Shown here in pieces: positions 18,632 through 27,732 of a stretch of 64,000 nucleotides of DNA; position 1 is the stretch's first letter, and each line of letters opens with the position of its first letter. The notes beneath the pieces were generated by a model that was not told the DNA's origin, did not search any database, and saw only the letters and a list, made by a program, of their open reading frames with translations. A program made the translations under genes and the position numbers. Source of the stretch: Microbacterium sp. PM5 (lineage in GTDB: Bacteria > Actinomycetota > Actinomycetes > Actinomycetales > Microbacteriaceae); the NCBI RefSeq assembly GCF_003293595.1, contig NZ_CP022162.1:2401799-2465798 (forward strand), read 5' to 3'.

Positions 18632-19075
18632 ATGACAGCGGGGTTGCACACGCGATTCGAGTCCGATGACGCCAGCCCGGGATTCATGCTCTGGCGTGTC
18701 ACCAATCGGTGGCAGGCGGTGATGCGCCGCACGCTCGCACCGTTCGACCTGACGCACGTGCAGTTCGTGCTGCTCGCCGCCCTCACCTGGCGAGCCGATC
18801 CTGAAGGAACCACCCAGGTCGACCTCGCCCACACCGTGCGCACGGACCCCATGATGGTCTCGCAGGTGCTCCGCGCGCTGGAAGCAAAGGGGCTCGTCGA
18901 ACGGCGCGTCGACCCCGCTGACGCCAGGGCGCGGCGCGTGCTGGCCACCGCTGCAGGGGAGCGCCTGGCGAGGGCGGCCAACAGTGCGGTCGAAGCCGCA
19001 GACGACGACTTCTTCGGTGCGGATTCCGGCCTGCCGATGCGGCTCATCGAGCACCTCTCGCGCCTGGATCGGTAA
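18632..19075 (+). CDS. MarR-family transcriptional regulator
   Basis: 147 residues. A winged helix-turn-helix is visible in HVQFVLLAALTW, TTQVDLAHTVRTDPMMVSQVLRALEAKGLVERRVDPADARARRVLATAAG, with the wing DPADARARR (MarR proteins usually have DxRxxR there). Flanking helices would form the dimer interface. It probably represses the SRPBCC gene in front of it through the palindrome at 18145-18164. A GTG at 18593 would extend the protein by 13 residues; ATG is preferred although its GAGGAG is 14 bases away. Confidence 0.85.
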   Translation: MTAGLHTRFESDDASPGFMLWRVTNRWQAVMRRTLAPFDLTHVQFVLLAALTWRADPEGTTQVDLAHTVRTDPMMVSQVLRALEAKGLVERRVDPADARARRVLATAAGERLARAANSAVEAADDDFFGADSGLPMRLIEHLSRLDR

Positions 19076-19102
19076 GGCAGCTTTCGTCGAGTGCCGCGGG
19101 AA

Positions 19103-19120
19103 ACCACCGATTCCGGTGGT
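19103..19120 (+). terminator. short hairpin after the MarR gene
   Basis: ACCACCG (19103-19109) pairs with CGGTGGT (19114-19120) across a 4-base loop, 28 bases after the stop. There is no T-tract. It is a weak terminator candidate. The remaining bases to 19248 hold nothing else I can assign except the ribosome site GAAGGAA before the next gene. Confidence 0.4.
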
Positions 19121-19248
19121 CGAAACGGCCGCGCCGAGGCAGCCGCTGCGGGCACGATGGCGCTTAACGTGACCGACCTGGGACTTGTCGGCCGCGTCGC
19201 CGCGGCGACTCCCCGACGCCTCGGCCCCCCGTCGAAGGAACGTCGACC

Positions 19249-21477
19249 ATGACCTCAGACACTGCCGTCACCCGCGCCCGTCGCCGACAGCGCGGCACCG
19301 ATCGCGACGCGACCCCGCAGCCCGCCACGCACGCGCGCCCTTCCACAGCCCGCATCGCGCGGTCTCGGGTCGCACTGATCTCCTGCGTGGTGCTGTGGAT
19401 GCTCTACCTCGCCACGGTGATCGTCGCCCTCTCGCGCGGCGGTGCGCTCGTCGACGCCACCCAGCTGCTGGCCACAACCGTGTTCCTCGTCTCGGTGACC
19501 GCACTCACTTTCTCGGCCTGCATGTACCTGCTCGCGCGGGCGGGCGCGCTCCCTCGTCTCGCGGCGCATCGCCACCCCCGCCGCATCGCGATCGATGAGC
19601 ACTACTCCGACCACGAGCCCCTGCTGACGGCGTTGTTGCCGTCGCGGCGCGAGGATCCCGACCTCGTGCGGATGGCGCTCTGGTCCGTGGCGCTGCAGGA
19701 GTTCCCGCGGCTGAACGTCGTGTTGCTGCTCGACGACGACCCCGAGCCGATCGACGATGCGGCGCGCGCGGGGTTGGAGGGATGCCGCGCCCTGACGACG
19801 GAGCTGGATGCCGCGCTGCGCCCGGTCTTCGAGCGCGTGGATGCCGCCGCCGCCCGCATTCGCTCGGGCGCGCTCTCCCCCGCCGAGGCGACGGAGGTCG
19901 TGATGCGCGAGCACGCAGCGTGCGCGCGGTGGCTGCACGCACGTGCCGACGAGGCGCCGACGCGGACGCACGTGGAGGTCTTCTTCGTCGAGCAGGTGCT
20001 GCGACGGCTGGCATCCGATCTCGACGCGACCGCCGCGGCGCTGCTCGAGGCCGCGGAAAGCGGTGCAGCGCCTCTGACGCTCGCCCGTGCTCATCAACTC
20101 GCGAGTCGTCTCGTGCGGGTCTTCGGAGCCGAGACCTCCACGTTCGAGCGCCGGCGCTATGCGTCGTTCTCGCACGTGCCCAACAAGGCCATGAACCTGA
20201 ACTCCTACCTCGGCCTCATCGGCGGTCGCTACCGGGAACGGGTCGTGGATGGGCGCCGTGTGCTCGAGGATGCCGGGACAGGACGCAGCACTCTCGAGGT
20301 GACCAAGCCCGACTTCGTGCTGACGCTGGACGCCGACTCGATGCTGCTGCCGGGATACTGCGCGACGCTGGTGCACGCCCTCGAGCAGCCGGAGAACGCG
20401 CGCGTGGCGGTGGCTCAGACGCCCTACTCGGCCTATCGCGGAGCTCCGACGCGGCTCGAGCGCATCGCCGGGGCGACCACCGACCTGCAGCACATCGTGC
20501 ACCAGGGCCTCACGGCATTCGGGGCCACATTCTGGGTGGGCGCGAACGCCGTGCTGCGCTGGCAGGCTCTGGCATCGCTGCGGCGTGAGACGGTGGAAGA
20601 CGGCACGCGCATCGCGCGATACATCTCCGACCGGACGGCCATCGAGGACACCGAGTCGAGCATCGAGATCGCCGAACACGGCTGGACGCTCATGAACTAC
20701 CCGGAGCGCCTCAGCTACAGCGCCACACCGCCCGACTTCGGCTCCCTCGTCATCCAGCGCCGCCGCTGGGCGGACGGCGGACTGCTGATCATCCCGGCCC
20801 TGCGCGCCCTCGTGGCTCGCCGCCGCCGGGACGGCGAGCCGATGCGCGTGGCCGAGCGGCTGCTCCGGTTGAACTACCTCGGTTCGATCTCGTGGGTCAC
20901 CCTGGGCCTGCTCGCCGTGCTCACGCTCTACCCCATGGACGGGCAACTGGTCACCCTCCTGCTCATGCTCATCGCACTGCCCTACTTCGTCGAGATGGCC
21001 TCGGATCTGCGCCTCCTCGGCTACCACCGGCGGGACATCGTCGCCATCTACGGACTCAATCTCCTTCTGCTGCCCGTCAACCTCGCCGGCAGTGCGGCGT
21101 CGGTGCTGCAGATCCTCACCGGGCGCAAGGCACGGTTCGCGCGGACGCCGAAAGTGTCGTCGCGCACCCGCGTGCCGGCGTTCTTCGTCCTGGCGCCCAT
21201 GGCGATGGTGCTCGTCGCCGGCGCCGTCGGCGTGCGCGCGGGCACGGCCGGGGCGTGGGGGACCGCGGTGTTCGCGGGCTTCACCGCGGTCGCGACGCTG
21301 TGGGCGATCGTGCGCCTCATCGGGGTGCGTGCCGCGGCATCCGATCTCTGGTTCGCGTGGATGGACTGGATCTGGGTGGAGAAGAAGGATGCCGCCGCGC
21401 CCGCCCTCGTCACCTCGCCGCGGTGGGCCGTGGTGCTCGACGACGGTCCGCGCGAGGCGATCGGGGCGCTCTCATGA
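19249..21477 (+). CDS. membrane processive glycosyltransferase, family GT2 (cellulose-synthase-like)
   Basis: 742 residues. Two N-terminal transmembrane helices (~38-60, 70-95) precede a cytoplasmic GT-A domain. The domain has LLPSRRED, VVLLLDDD (~165), the metal-binding LTLDADSM (DAD near 361), the catalytic-base region IEDTES (~465) and QRRRWADGG (~502), the Q-x-x-RW signature of processive beta-glycan synthases. About four C-terminal helices follow, then a short tail with WFAWMDWIWVEKKD. An insert of ~100 residues separates DDD from DAD. The product could be cellulose-like, chitin-like or another beta-glycan. Its stop overlaps the start of the GH18-like gene by four bases. Confidence 0.85.
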   Translation: MTSDTAVTRARRRQRGTDRDATPQPATHARPSTARIARSRVALISCVVLWMLYLATVIVALSRGGALVDATQLLATTVFLVSVTALTFSACMYLLARAGALPRLAAHRHPRRIAIDEHYSDHEPLLTALLPSRREDPDLVRMALWSVALQEFPRLNVVLLLDDDPEPIDDAARAGLEGCRALTTELDAALRPVFERVDAAAARIRSGALSPAEATEVVMREHAACARWLHARADEAPTRTHVEVFFVEQVLRRLASDLDATAAALLEAAESGAAPLTLARAHQLASRLVRVFGAETSTFERRRYASFSHVPNKAMNLNSYLGLIGGRYRERVVDGRRVLEDAGTGRSTLEVTKPDFVLTLDADSMLLPGYCATLVHALEQPENARVAVAQTPYSAYRGAPTRLERIAGATTDLQHIVHQGLTAFGATFWVGANAVLRWQALASLRRETVEDGTRIARYISDRTAIEDTESSIEIAEHGWTLMNYPERLSYSATPPDFGSLVIQRRRWADGGLLIIPALRALVARRRRDGEPMRVAERLLRLNYLGSISWVTLGLLAVLTLYPMDGQLVTLLLMLIALPYFVEMASDLRLLGYHRRDIVAIYGLNLLLLPVNLAGSAASVLQILTGRKARFARTPKVSSRTRVPAFFVLAPMAMVLVAGAVGVRAGTAGAWGTAVFAGFTAVATLWAIVRLIGVRAAASDLWFAWMDWIWVEKKDAAAPALVTSPRWAVVLDDGPREAIGALS

Positions 21478-23021
21478 GCCCGGTGCACGCGCCCCGGCGC
21501 TCGCGATTCGCCGGACGAGAGCTGTCGTTCGGGCGGCTCGCTCTCAGCGTGGCCGTCGTGGTCGCGCTCGGGCTCGGCGCGACCGCGGCCGCCGTCGTGC
21601 CGACGCTGCCCCCGACGGTGACGGGCGCCGATGCCGCCCACCGCTGGTTCGCGCCGTACTACGACGTCACGCTCGAATCCGGTGATGAGCTTTCGCGCAG
21701 CACGATGGATGCCGCACCCGGCGGACTGGTGCTCGCCTTCGTCGTCGCGGCGAGCGACGACGACTGCACGCCCACGTGGGGGCGGACATACACCCTCGAC
21801 GACGCCGCACAGCGCTTCCAGCTCGATCGTCGCGTCGAGCGGATGCACCGAGAGGGGCGCCCGCTCGCGGTGTCGTTCGGCGGCGCCCTGAACACCGAGC
21901 TGGCCTCCGCGTGCACGACGGTCGACGCCCTGGCAACGGCGTACGGCACCGTGCTCGACCGGTACGGCATCGACACGGTCGACCTCGATATCGAACGCGA
22001 CGCCCTCGACGACGCGGCGGCGACGACCCGCCGCGCCGCTGCGATCGCGCTGCTGCAGAAGCAGCGCAGTGCCGAAGGCAGGGCGTTGCGGGTGTGGCTC
22101 ACCCTGCCGGTCGCCCCCGACGGTCTCACTCCCCAGGGATCCGCCCAGGTCTCGTCGATGCTCGACGGCGGCGTCGAGGTCGCCGGCGTCAACGCCATGA
22201 CGATGGACTTCAACGCCGACGATCGCACAGCCTCGACCTCCGCGCTCGCGATCAGCGCGCTGAACGCCACCGCGCGCCAGGTCACCGACCTGTGGGGCGC
22301 CCACGGTCGTGCCCTGCCGCCGGGCGGGGCCTGGGCGCTGCTGGGTGCGACCCCGATGATCGGCCAGAGCGACATCGAGCGCGAGGTCTTCACCCTCGAT
22401 GACGCCCGGGCGCTCGCCGCCTTCGCCTCCGCGCAGGGCGTCGCGCGGATGTCGATGTGGTCGCTCAACCGCGACCGCACCTGCGGATCGAACTACCCGC
22501 TCGTGCATCGGGTCTCGCCCCTGTGCAGCGGCATCGATCAGGCCGGCGTGAGCTTCGCCGGCATCCTCGCCGACGGGCACACCGGCACGCCGTCGGGGGA
22601 GCCCGTCACCCCGTACGACGGCCCGGTCGTCCCCGACGACGCCACCACCAGTCCCTTCCCGTTGTGGACGTCGCAGTCGTTCTACTCGGCGGGGGTGTTC
22701 GTGGTCTGGCGCGGCTCGGTCTACGTGTCGAAGTGGTGGAACGAAGACGGCCCCCAGCCCGACGACCCCTCCCTGGATGCCGCGGCCTCGGCCTGGACCT
22801 ACGTGGGCCCCGTGCTCTCGTCCGACCGCCCGTTCACCCTTCCTCAGCTGCCGGAGGGCACCTACCCGGAATGGTCCGCCGCCGCCTTGTACAACCAGGG
22901 CGACCGCGTCATGTACGACGGCAGCGGATACGAGGCACGGTGGTGGTCGCGCGGACAGCGCCCCGATCGATCGGTGCTCGACCACGACTACTCGCCGTGG
23001 AAGCTCCTCGACGGGTCGTGA
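21474..23021 (+). CDS. secreted GH18-like chitinase-family protein with two C-terminal binding modules
   Basis: 515 residues. A signal or anchor helix (LALSVAVVVALGLGATAAAVV, ~20-42) is followed by a GH18-type barrel. The strand GIDTVDLDIE keeps the DxDxE catalytic pattern (Asp 170, Asp 172, Glu 174), and MSMWSLNRD gives the usual late-barrel Trp. Two aromatic C-terminal modules (LWTSQSFYSAGVFVVWRGSV, and YPEWSAAALYNQGDRVMYDG) look like CBM5/12 chitin-binding domains. Translation is coupled to the upstream glycosyltransferase through ATGA. The pair suggests a synthase with its own trimming or export hydrolase. The 3' end overlaps the convergent sensor kinase gene by 34 bases. Confidence 0.82.
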   Translation: MSPVHAPRRSRFAGRELSFGRLALSVAVVVALGLGATAAAVVPTLPPTVTGADAAHRWFAPYYDVTLESGDELSRSTMDAAPGGLVLAFVVAASDDDCTPTWGRTYTLDDAAQRFQLDRRVERMHREGRPLAVSFGGALNTELASACTTVDALATAYGTVLDRYGIDTVDLDIERDALDDAAATTRRAAAIALLQKQRSAEGRALRVWLTLPVAPDGLTPQGSAQVSSMLDGGVEVAGVNAMTMDFNADDRTASTSALAISALNATARQVTDLWGAHGRALPPGGAWALLGATPMIGQSDIEREVFTLDDARALAAFASAQGVARMSMWSLNRDRTCGSNYPLVHRVSPLCSGIDQAGVSFAGILADGHTGTPSGEPVTPYDGPVVPDDATTSPFPLWTSQSFYSAGVFVVWRGSVYVSKWWNEDGPQPDDPSLDAAASAWTYVGPVLSSDRPFTLPQLPEGTYPEWSAAALYNQGDRVMYDGSGYEARWWSRGQRPDRSVLDHDYSPWKLLDGS

Positions 23022-25132
23022 CCGCTGACGGCGTCGAACACGTGTGGGCGGCCGTCGACGGCGATGGTCGCCCGCACCGCTCTTCCGTCCGGATGCAGGC
23101 GCCCGACGACGTGCCGACGTGCCTCGGCGACGCTCTCGGCCATCCAGCCCACGGCCGCTTCGATACCGTCGTCCGCGCACCCGCCGCTGTCATCGAGCAG
23201 AACGACGTCGACTCCGCGCGCACGCGCCGCGGCGACGGCGCTGCGCAGAGGTTCACGTGCCAGCCCGCCGGCTCGGAGGTCATCACGCAGCCGGCCCTCC
23301 TGCGCCGCGTACGCGCGGCGCTCTTCGGATGAGGGAGGGCGCCCTTCGGCGATGCGGTTCAACAGCGGGACCACGGAGGCGGCGAGATCGTCGGCGCGTT
23401 CGCGCAGTTCGGCACGAGCCGACATCGACCAGCTCTGCCTCTCCGCCGCGGCGACGGCCTCGTGATGCAGCACGACGATGCGGCTCTGCATGCGCGCGAT
23501 GACGTACAGCATCAGCGCGGCGACCCCGACGACGAGCCCCGGGCGGGTGACCAGCTGGAGGATCTGACCGGCGGCGACGCCCTGCGCGGCTCCTGCCGCG
23601 ATCAGGACGCCGACGACGAGCGCGGCGCCGACCAGTGCCGTGCCGGTGCGTCCTCGCAGGGCCAGCGGCACGAGCAGGAACGACAGCGCCATCACCGGCC
23701 ACAGGGTGCCGTAGGTGAGCGGGGCGACGACGACCGTCGCGATCGTCGTGCCGACCACCAGGGCGATGACACCGAACGACCGGGGCCATGACGGCGCCGC
23801 GGGCAGCGACCGGCGCAGCAGCTCGGCGGTCGTCAGGATCAGCACCAAGGCCGCCAGCTGCAGGGCCCACGTGTGCGGTGCCATGACCGTCGCGGCGGCT
23901 GCGCACAGCCCCTGCAGAACGACGTAGCCCACGCCGATACGGGTCACGCCGCGCCGCAGCGCCGCGGAGTCGGTGACCGCCGCCATCTCGACGCCGACGG
24001 CGGGTTTCGCGTACCGCAGTGTGACGCGGGTGCCGACGCCGGGCGCGGAGACGATCTCGGCGGCGCCGCCCGAGAGGCGTTCGATGCGCCCGACGATGCT
24101 CTGGCGGATGCCGAGCCGATCATCGCCGATCCGGGCCATCTCGAAGCCGGGACCATCGTCGACGATGTCGATGCGCACGTCGTTCTCCCGTGCGCGCAGA
24201 TGCACCTGTCGCCGCGCGAGCGGGGCATGCCGGGCGGCGTTGGTCAGCGCCTGTCGTGTCGCCCCCAGCATCGCCGTGGTCACCCCGTCATCGAGCAGGA
24301 GGGGGCCGTCGATGTCGCAGGTCAGCTCCGCACCGTGCCGACGGGCTTCCATGACGAGCTCGGCATCCAGGGGGAGAGGCTCGCGTGCGCCGTCGTCGAC
24401 GAGAGATGTGACCATCGCCGCCGCGCGCCGCGCCTGGACGGCGAGCCGATCCAGCGGAACGGGCAGCTCGGAGGCGGCCAGCACGAGCGTCGCCAGCACC
24501 TCGTCGTGGACGAGGGCGGCCGCGTGCGTCCGCGCCGCCAGGCGGCCCCGCTCGGACGACTCGCGGGCGGCGGCGGCACGCCGCTCGGCCGCGGCGGCGT
24601 CCAGCCCGGCGCCCACCGACAGCACATGCCCGCCCAGCACGCAGACCACGGCCGCGGTCAGCAGGGCGTGCGAGTCGTTGACGATTCCGTCCAGATCGAA
24701 GCCTCCGAACGTGAGACGGTAGGCGACTCCCGCGAGGGTCCCGATCGCCAGGGTGGCCCACGCCGCACGCGGACCGAAGGCGACGAGAGCGCAGGCCGTC
24801 GCGGCGCTGGAGGCGGTCAGCACCCATGGCATGCGCTCCACCTCCGACATCGCCGCTGCCGGGGCGAACAGGATGACCGTCGCCCAGAACAGCACCGTCG
24901 CCGCCCCCGCCGTACGGCGCAGCATCCGGGTGCTCAGCAGGGGAGAGGCCGCCCCGCCCACGATGGTGGTGGCGGCCGCGGCGATCACGACGATCAGATA
25001 CCAGAGGGGGAGGACGGGGTGTTCGCGGGCCACGACGGTGACGTTGAACGTGCCGACGGCGGCGACCATCGCCCCGCTGGTGGCGAGCAGCACCCGCCGA
25101 GCCGCCCGCTCCGCGGCATCCGTGTCACTCAC
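22988..25132 (-). CDS. sensor histidine kinase with duplicated membrane region
   Basis: 714 residues, long for a NarL-type kinase. The first half has ~5 transmembrane helices, a HisKA_3-like helix with VHDEVLATLVLAASELP (His 209), and a HATPase domain (NAARHA, DDGPGF, GVGTRVTL). A second block of ~5-6 helices (VGYVVLQGLCAAAATV to VVGVAALMLYVIA) follows. The protein ends in a cytoplasmic domain with ELRERADDLAASVVPLLNRIAEG but no clear second ATPase motif. It may be a tandem of one active and one degenerate unit. The downstream-coded response regulator overlaps its start by eight bases and is its evident partner. The signal is unknown. Confidence 0.82.
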   Translation of the reverse strand: MSDTDAAERAARRVLLATSGAMVAAVGTFNVTVVAREHPVLPLWYLIVVIAAAATTIVGGAASPLLSTRMLRRTAGAATVLFWATVILFAPAAAMSEVERMPWVLTASSAATACALVAFGPRAAWATLAIGTLAGVAYRLTFGGFDLDGIVNDSHALLTAAVVCVLGGHVLSVGAGLDAAAAERRAAAARESSERGRLAARTHAAALVHDEVLATLVLAASELPVPLDRLAVQARRAAAMVTSLVDDGAREPLPLDAELVMEARRHGAELTCDIDGPLLLDDGVTTAMLGATRQALTNAARHAPLARRQVHLRARENDVRIDIVDDGPGFEMARIGDDRLGIRQSIVGRIERLSGGAAEIVSAPGVGTRVTLRYAKPAVGVEMAAVTDSAALRRGVTRIGVGYVVLQGLCAAAATVMAPHTWALQLAALVLILTTAELLRRSLPAAPSWPRSFGVIALVVGTTIATVVVAPLTYGTLWPVMALSFLLVPLALRGRTGTALVGAALVVGVLIAAGAAQGVAAGQILQLVTRPGLVVGVAALMLYVIARMQSRIVVLHHEAVAAAERQSWSMSARAELRERADDLAASVVPLLNRIAEGRPPSSEERRAYAAQEGRLRDDLRAGGLAREPLRSAVAAARARGVDVVLLDDSGGCADDGIEAAVGWMAESVAEARRHVVGRLHPDGRAVRATIAVDGRPHVFDAVSGHDPSRSFHGE

Positions 25133-25772
25133 GCCGTGGCACCGGCACGTAGCCGTCTTCGAGGCCCCGCTGATACAGCTCGACCTTCGTCGCGGCCGGG
25201 CGCCCCAGCTGGTGGTAGACCGAGCGGATGCGACGGAGGTGATCGTTGACCGTGTTCTCGGAGATGAACAGCCGTGTCGCGACGTCCCGCGCCCCCAGCC
25301 CCGAGGCGTACAACGCCAGGACCTCGCGTTCGCGTGCGGTGAGGGGGGCGCCCTCCAGCAGGGGATCGGTGTCGAGCGCTGAGGCCCATTCCGCCGTCGA
25401 GACGTGTTCGCCGCGCGACGCCGACACGATCGCGGTCAACAGGCCCGCCGACGGTGCCGACTTCCTCACGACGCCCCGGATGTCGGCGCGTGAGGCGGCG
25501 CGCACGAGGTAGGGGTCCTCGCCCGAGGTCAGCACGAGGACCTGGGCGCCCCACCGGCGCAGCGCCGCGACGTTGTCCGCGGGATGAGTTCCGTCGCGCA
25601 GGCTCAGATCGAGCAGCACCAGACCGGCGCGCGGCGAACGACGCACCAGCTCGTCGACCGTGCGGGCGTGACCGACGAAGACGACGTCGGATGTCGCGGC
25701 GAGGAGGTTCTGCACCGCCATCGCGACGAGCTCGTGGTCGTCGACGACGGCGACGGATGCCGCATCCACCAT
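25125..25772 (-). CDS. NarL/LuxR-type response regulator
   Basis: 215 residues. The receiver has the acidic pair Asp 11-12 (VVDDHE), phospho-acceptor Asp 55 (LVLLDLSL) and Lys in VVRKSAP. A LuxR-type helix-turn-helix occupies the C-terminus (LTAREREVLALYASGLGARDVATRLFISENTVNDHLRRI). The gene precedes and overlaps the kinase gene by eight bases, so they form one operon. A -10-like TATTCT lies at 25842-25837 on the minus strand, leaving a ~58-base leader. The ATG at 25772 is chosen because residues upstream of it have no receiver character. Confidence 0.92.
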   Translation of the reverse strand: MVDAASVAVVDDHELVAMAVQNLLAATSDVVFVGHARTVDELVRRSPRAGLVLLDLSLRDGTHPADNVAALRRWGAQVLVLTSGEDPYLVRAASRADIRGVVRKSAPSAGLLTAIVSASRGEHVSTAEWASALDTDPLLEGAPLTAREREVLALYASGLGARDVATRLFISENTVNDHLRRIRSVYHQLGRPAATKVELYQRGLEDGYVPVPRRE

Positions 25773-25909
25773 CCCCAGGACACCTCTCTTCGAGCCGACC
25801 CCCCGGCGGTGGATGTGCCGCACCTCGCGCCGCTCCAGAATAGGGGCACGACGCGAGGCGCGCGCCGTCGATTCCGCATTATTACCGGTGGGCTCGCGGC
25901 GGCGTCCCC

Positions 25910-27139
25910 TCACGCCAGCAGTGTCTCGCCGATGTACCCGCCCGGCTGGCATCCCGGAGGGATGGCGAACACCGCCGACCCGATCGGCGTCGTCCACTCG
26001 TTGAGCAGGTCGAGCTCGTCGAGCCGCCGCTGGATGGGCACGAACTGAGCGTCGACGTCGGCCTGGAACGACACGAAGATCAGTCCGGAATCGGAGACGT
26101 CTCCCCCTGCCGGTCGCTCGTCGTAGTTGTAGCCACGACGGAAGATCCGCTGTCTCGCATCATCGGGCCGCGAGCGACGCATGTGAGAGAACTCGGGGAT
26201 CACGGGGAAGCCGATCGGGGTCTTCGCGTCGAAGTCGGGCTCGTCGTGCTCGGCCGTGCCGGTGAGCGGCGCGCCGTTGGACAGGGTGCGGCCGACGGAG
26301 TCCTCTCGACCCGGGCGGTCCAGCTTGTCCCACTTGTCGAGGTCCATGTGGATGCGGCGGACGACCGCGCCGGTGCCGCCGGCCAGCCACCCCGCATCCG
26401 ACCAGACGACCTCGTCGAAGTGCGTCGTGCCGGGTTGCGGGTTGGCGGTGCCGTCGACCTGACCGAACAGATTGCGCATGGTGGTGCCGGGAGCGACCGT
26501 GCCGTACGCGCGACGGAACCCCTGCTGCGTCCAGCGGACCTGGGCGAAGCTGCGCGCGTCCTTCAGCAGCATGCGCGTCGCGTGGGCGACGGTCAGCGGG
26601 TCGTCGCCGGCGATCTGCAGCAGCAGGTCACCGTGGCTGAACTCGTCGCGCAGGCGGTCGATCCCGAACGGCGGCAGCGGCCTCAGCCATGCGGGCCCCG
26701 TGCCCTGGGCGCGAGCGACGAGGCCCGGCCCGAAGCCGAAGGTCACGGTGAGTCGCGCCGGTGCTGCGGCGAGCTCCGGTTCGGAGTCGGCGAGGGCGGG
26801 TGAGCCCTGGGTCAGCCGCCCGGCGTCGTCGGACAGGACGCGCAACAGGCGCCGCAGCCCCTCGCGGTCGACGTCGGCACGAAGATCGAGCGCGACGAAG
26901 GTGGCGTGCGCCTGGGCGTCGGTGTCGATCCCGGCCTGATGCACGCCGTGGAACGGCACGACATCCGCGCCGTTGAGCGGGACGGATGCCGCCGCCGGCG
27001 GGCCCGCGGGTGCCGTGGAGGTGAGGGCGAGGTCGACGCCGATCGCAGCGGCGGCGCCGACACCGGCGACAGCCCCTCCGAGGAGGAACTGCCGCCGGGT
27101 CGACGACGGTCGACGCGCGCCCTGTTCGGGCGCCGCCAT
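25910..27139 (-). CDS. Tat-exported DyP-type haem peroxidase
   Basis: 409 residues. The twin-Arg signal STRRQFLLGGAVAG directs export of the folded haem protein. The DyP signature GXXDG is GQVDG (226-230, distal Asp 229), the proximal haem ligand is likely His 319 (EFSHMRRSRP), and Arg 334/335 lies in IFRRGYNYD. The length and signal fit the DtpA/EfeB class. Its ATG shares one base with the stop of the PCuAC gene, so it is coupled to copper-handling genes. In Streptomyces lividans a DyP, DtpA, is encoded with a PCuAC chaperone and is needed to mature a copper oxidase; a related role is inferred. Confidence 0.93.
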   Translation of the reverse strand: MAAPEQGARRPSSTRRQFLLGGAVAGVGAAAAIGVDLALTSTAPAGPPAAASVPLNGADVVPFHGVHQAGIDTDAQAHATFVALDLRADVDREGLRRLLRVLSDDAGRLTQGSPALADSEPELAAAPARLTVTFGFGPGLVARAQGTGPAWLRPLPPFGIDRLRDEFSHGDLLLQIAGDDPLTVAHATRMLLKDARSFAQVRWTQQGFRRAYGTVAPGTTMRNLFGQVDGTANPQPGTTHFDEVVWSDAGWLAGGTGAVVRRIHMDLDKWDKLDRPGREDSVGRTLSNGAPLTGTAEHDEPDFDAKTPIGFPVIPEFSHMRRSRPDDARQRIFRRGYNYDERPAGGDVSDSGLIFVSFQADVDAQFVPIQRRLDELDLLNEWTTPIGSAVFAIPPGCQPGGYIGETLLA

Positions 27140-27732
27140 CAGTGGCTCGGCGTCGTCGAGGGAGTGGGGCTCATCTGCATGTCCCCGCCCTGATAGTTCT
27201 CGTTCGCGCCGGAGTAGTCCTTCACCGGCGCCGAGAACTCCGTGGTCGAGCCGTCGGAGAACGTCAGAGTGAAGGTGGCGTCCTCCCCGGCTTTCAGAGG
27301 AGCGGTCAGGTCCATCAGCATGATGTGATTGCCGCCCGGCTGGAGCACGAAATCGCCCCCGGCCGGAATGACGAACCCGCCGCTCTTCTCCTTCATGACC
27401 ATGGCGCCCGACGCATCGGCGACGGTCTCGTGCAGCTGCAGCATGGACGATGCCGGCGAGGTCGCCGACACGAGAGTGATGTCCGTCTTCGAGTCGTTGT
27501 GGAGAGTGCCGAAGGCGGCGGACATGCCGGAGTCGGCCGCCTTGACCCACGCGTCGGAGATCGTCACGGCGGCGCCGCTGGTGTCGGCGGCGCTCGCCGA
27601 CGTCGAGGGGGTCGATCCCGCCGACGGGGTCGTGGTGGCGCACCCGGCGAGCGCCAGCAGGCCGACGCTCAGCAGAGCGCCGGCGCGCGCGGCGACGGTC
27701 AGGCGGGTGCGGGTGGTGGTGTGGATGCTCAC
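27139..27732 (-). CDS. PCuAC-type copper chaperone lipoprotein
   Basis: 197 residues. The lipobox LAGC (Cys 31) anchors it outside the membrane, followed by a Ser/Thr linker. The cupredoxin-like domain has the copper site H-x9-M...H-x-M: His 101 (LQLHETVADASGAMVM), Met 111 or 113, His 136 and Met 138 (GGNHIMLMDL). Such chaperones carry Cu(I) to cytochrome oxidase or other copper enzymes. The C-terminus adds a Met/Gln-rich tail (GGDMQMSP). It overlaps the CopC-like gene by four bases and the DyP gene by one. Confidence 0.92.
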   Translation of the reverse strand: MSIHTTTRTRLTVAARAGALLSVGLLALAGCATTTPSAGSTPSTSASAADTSGAAVTISDAWVKAADSGMSAAFGTLHNDSKTDITLVSATSPASSMLQLHETVADASGAMVMKEKSGGFVIPAGGDFVLQPGGNHIMLMDLTAPLKAGEDATFTLTFSDGSTTEFSAPVKDYSGANENYQGGDMQMSPTPSTTPSH

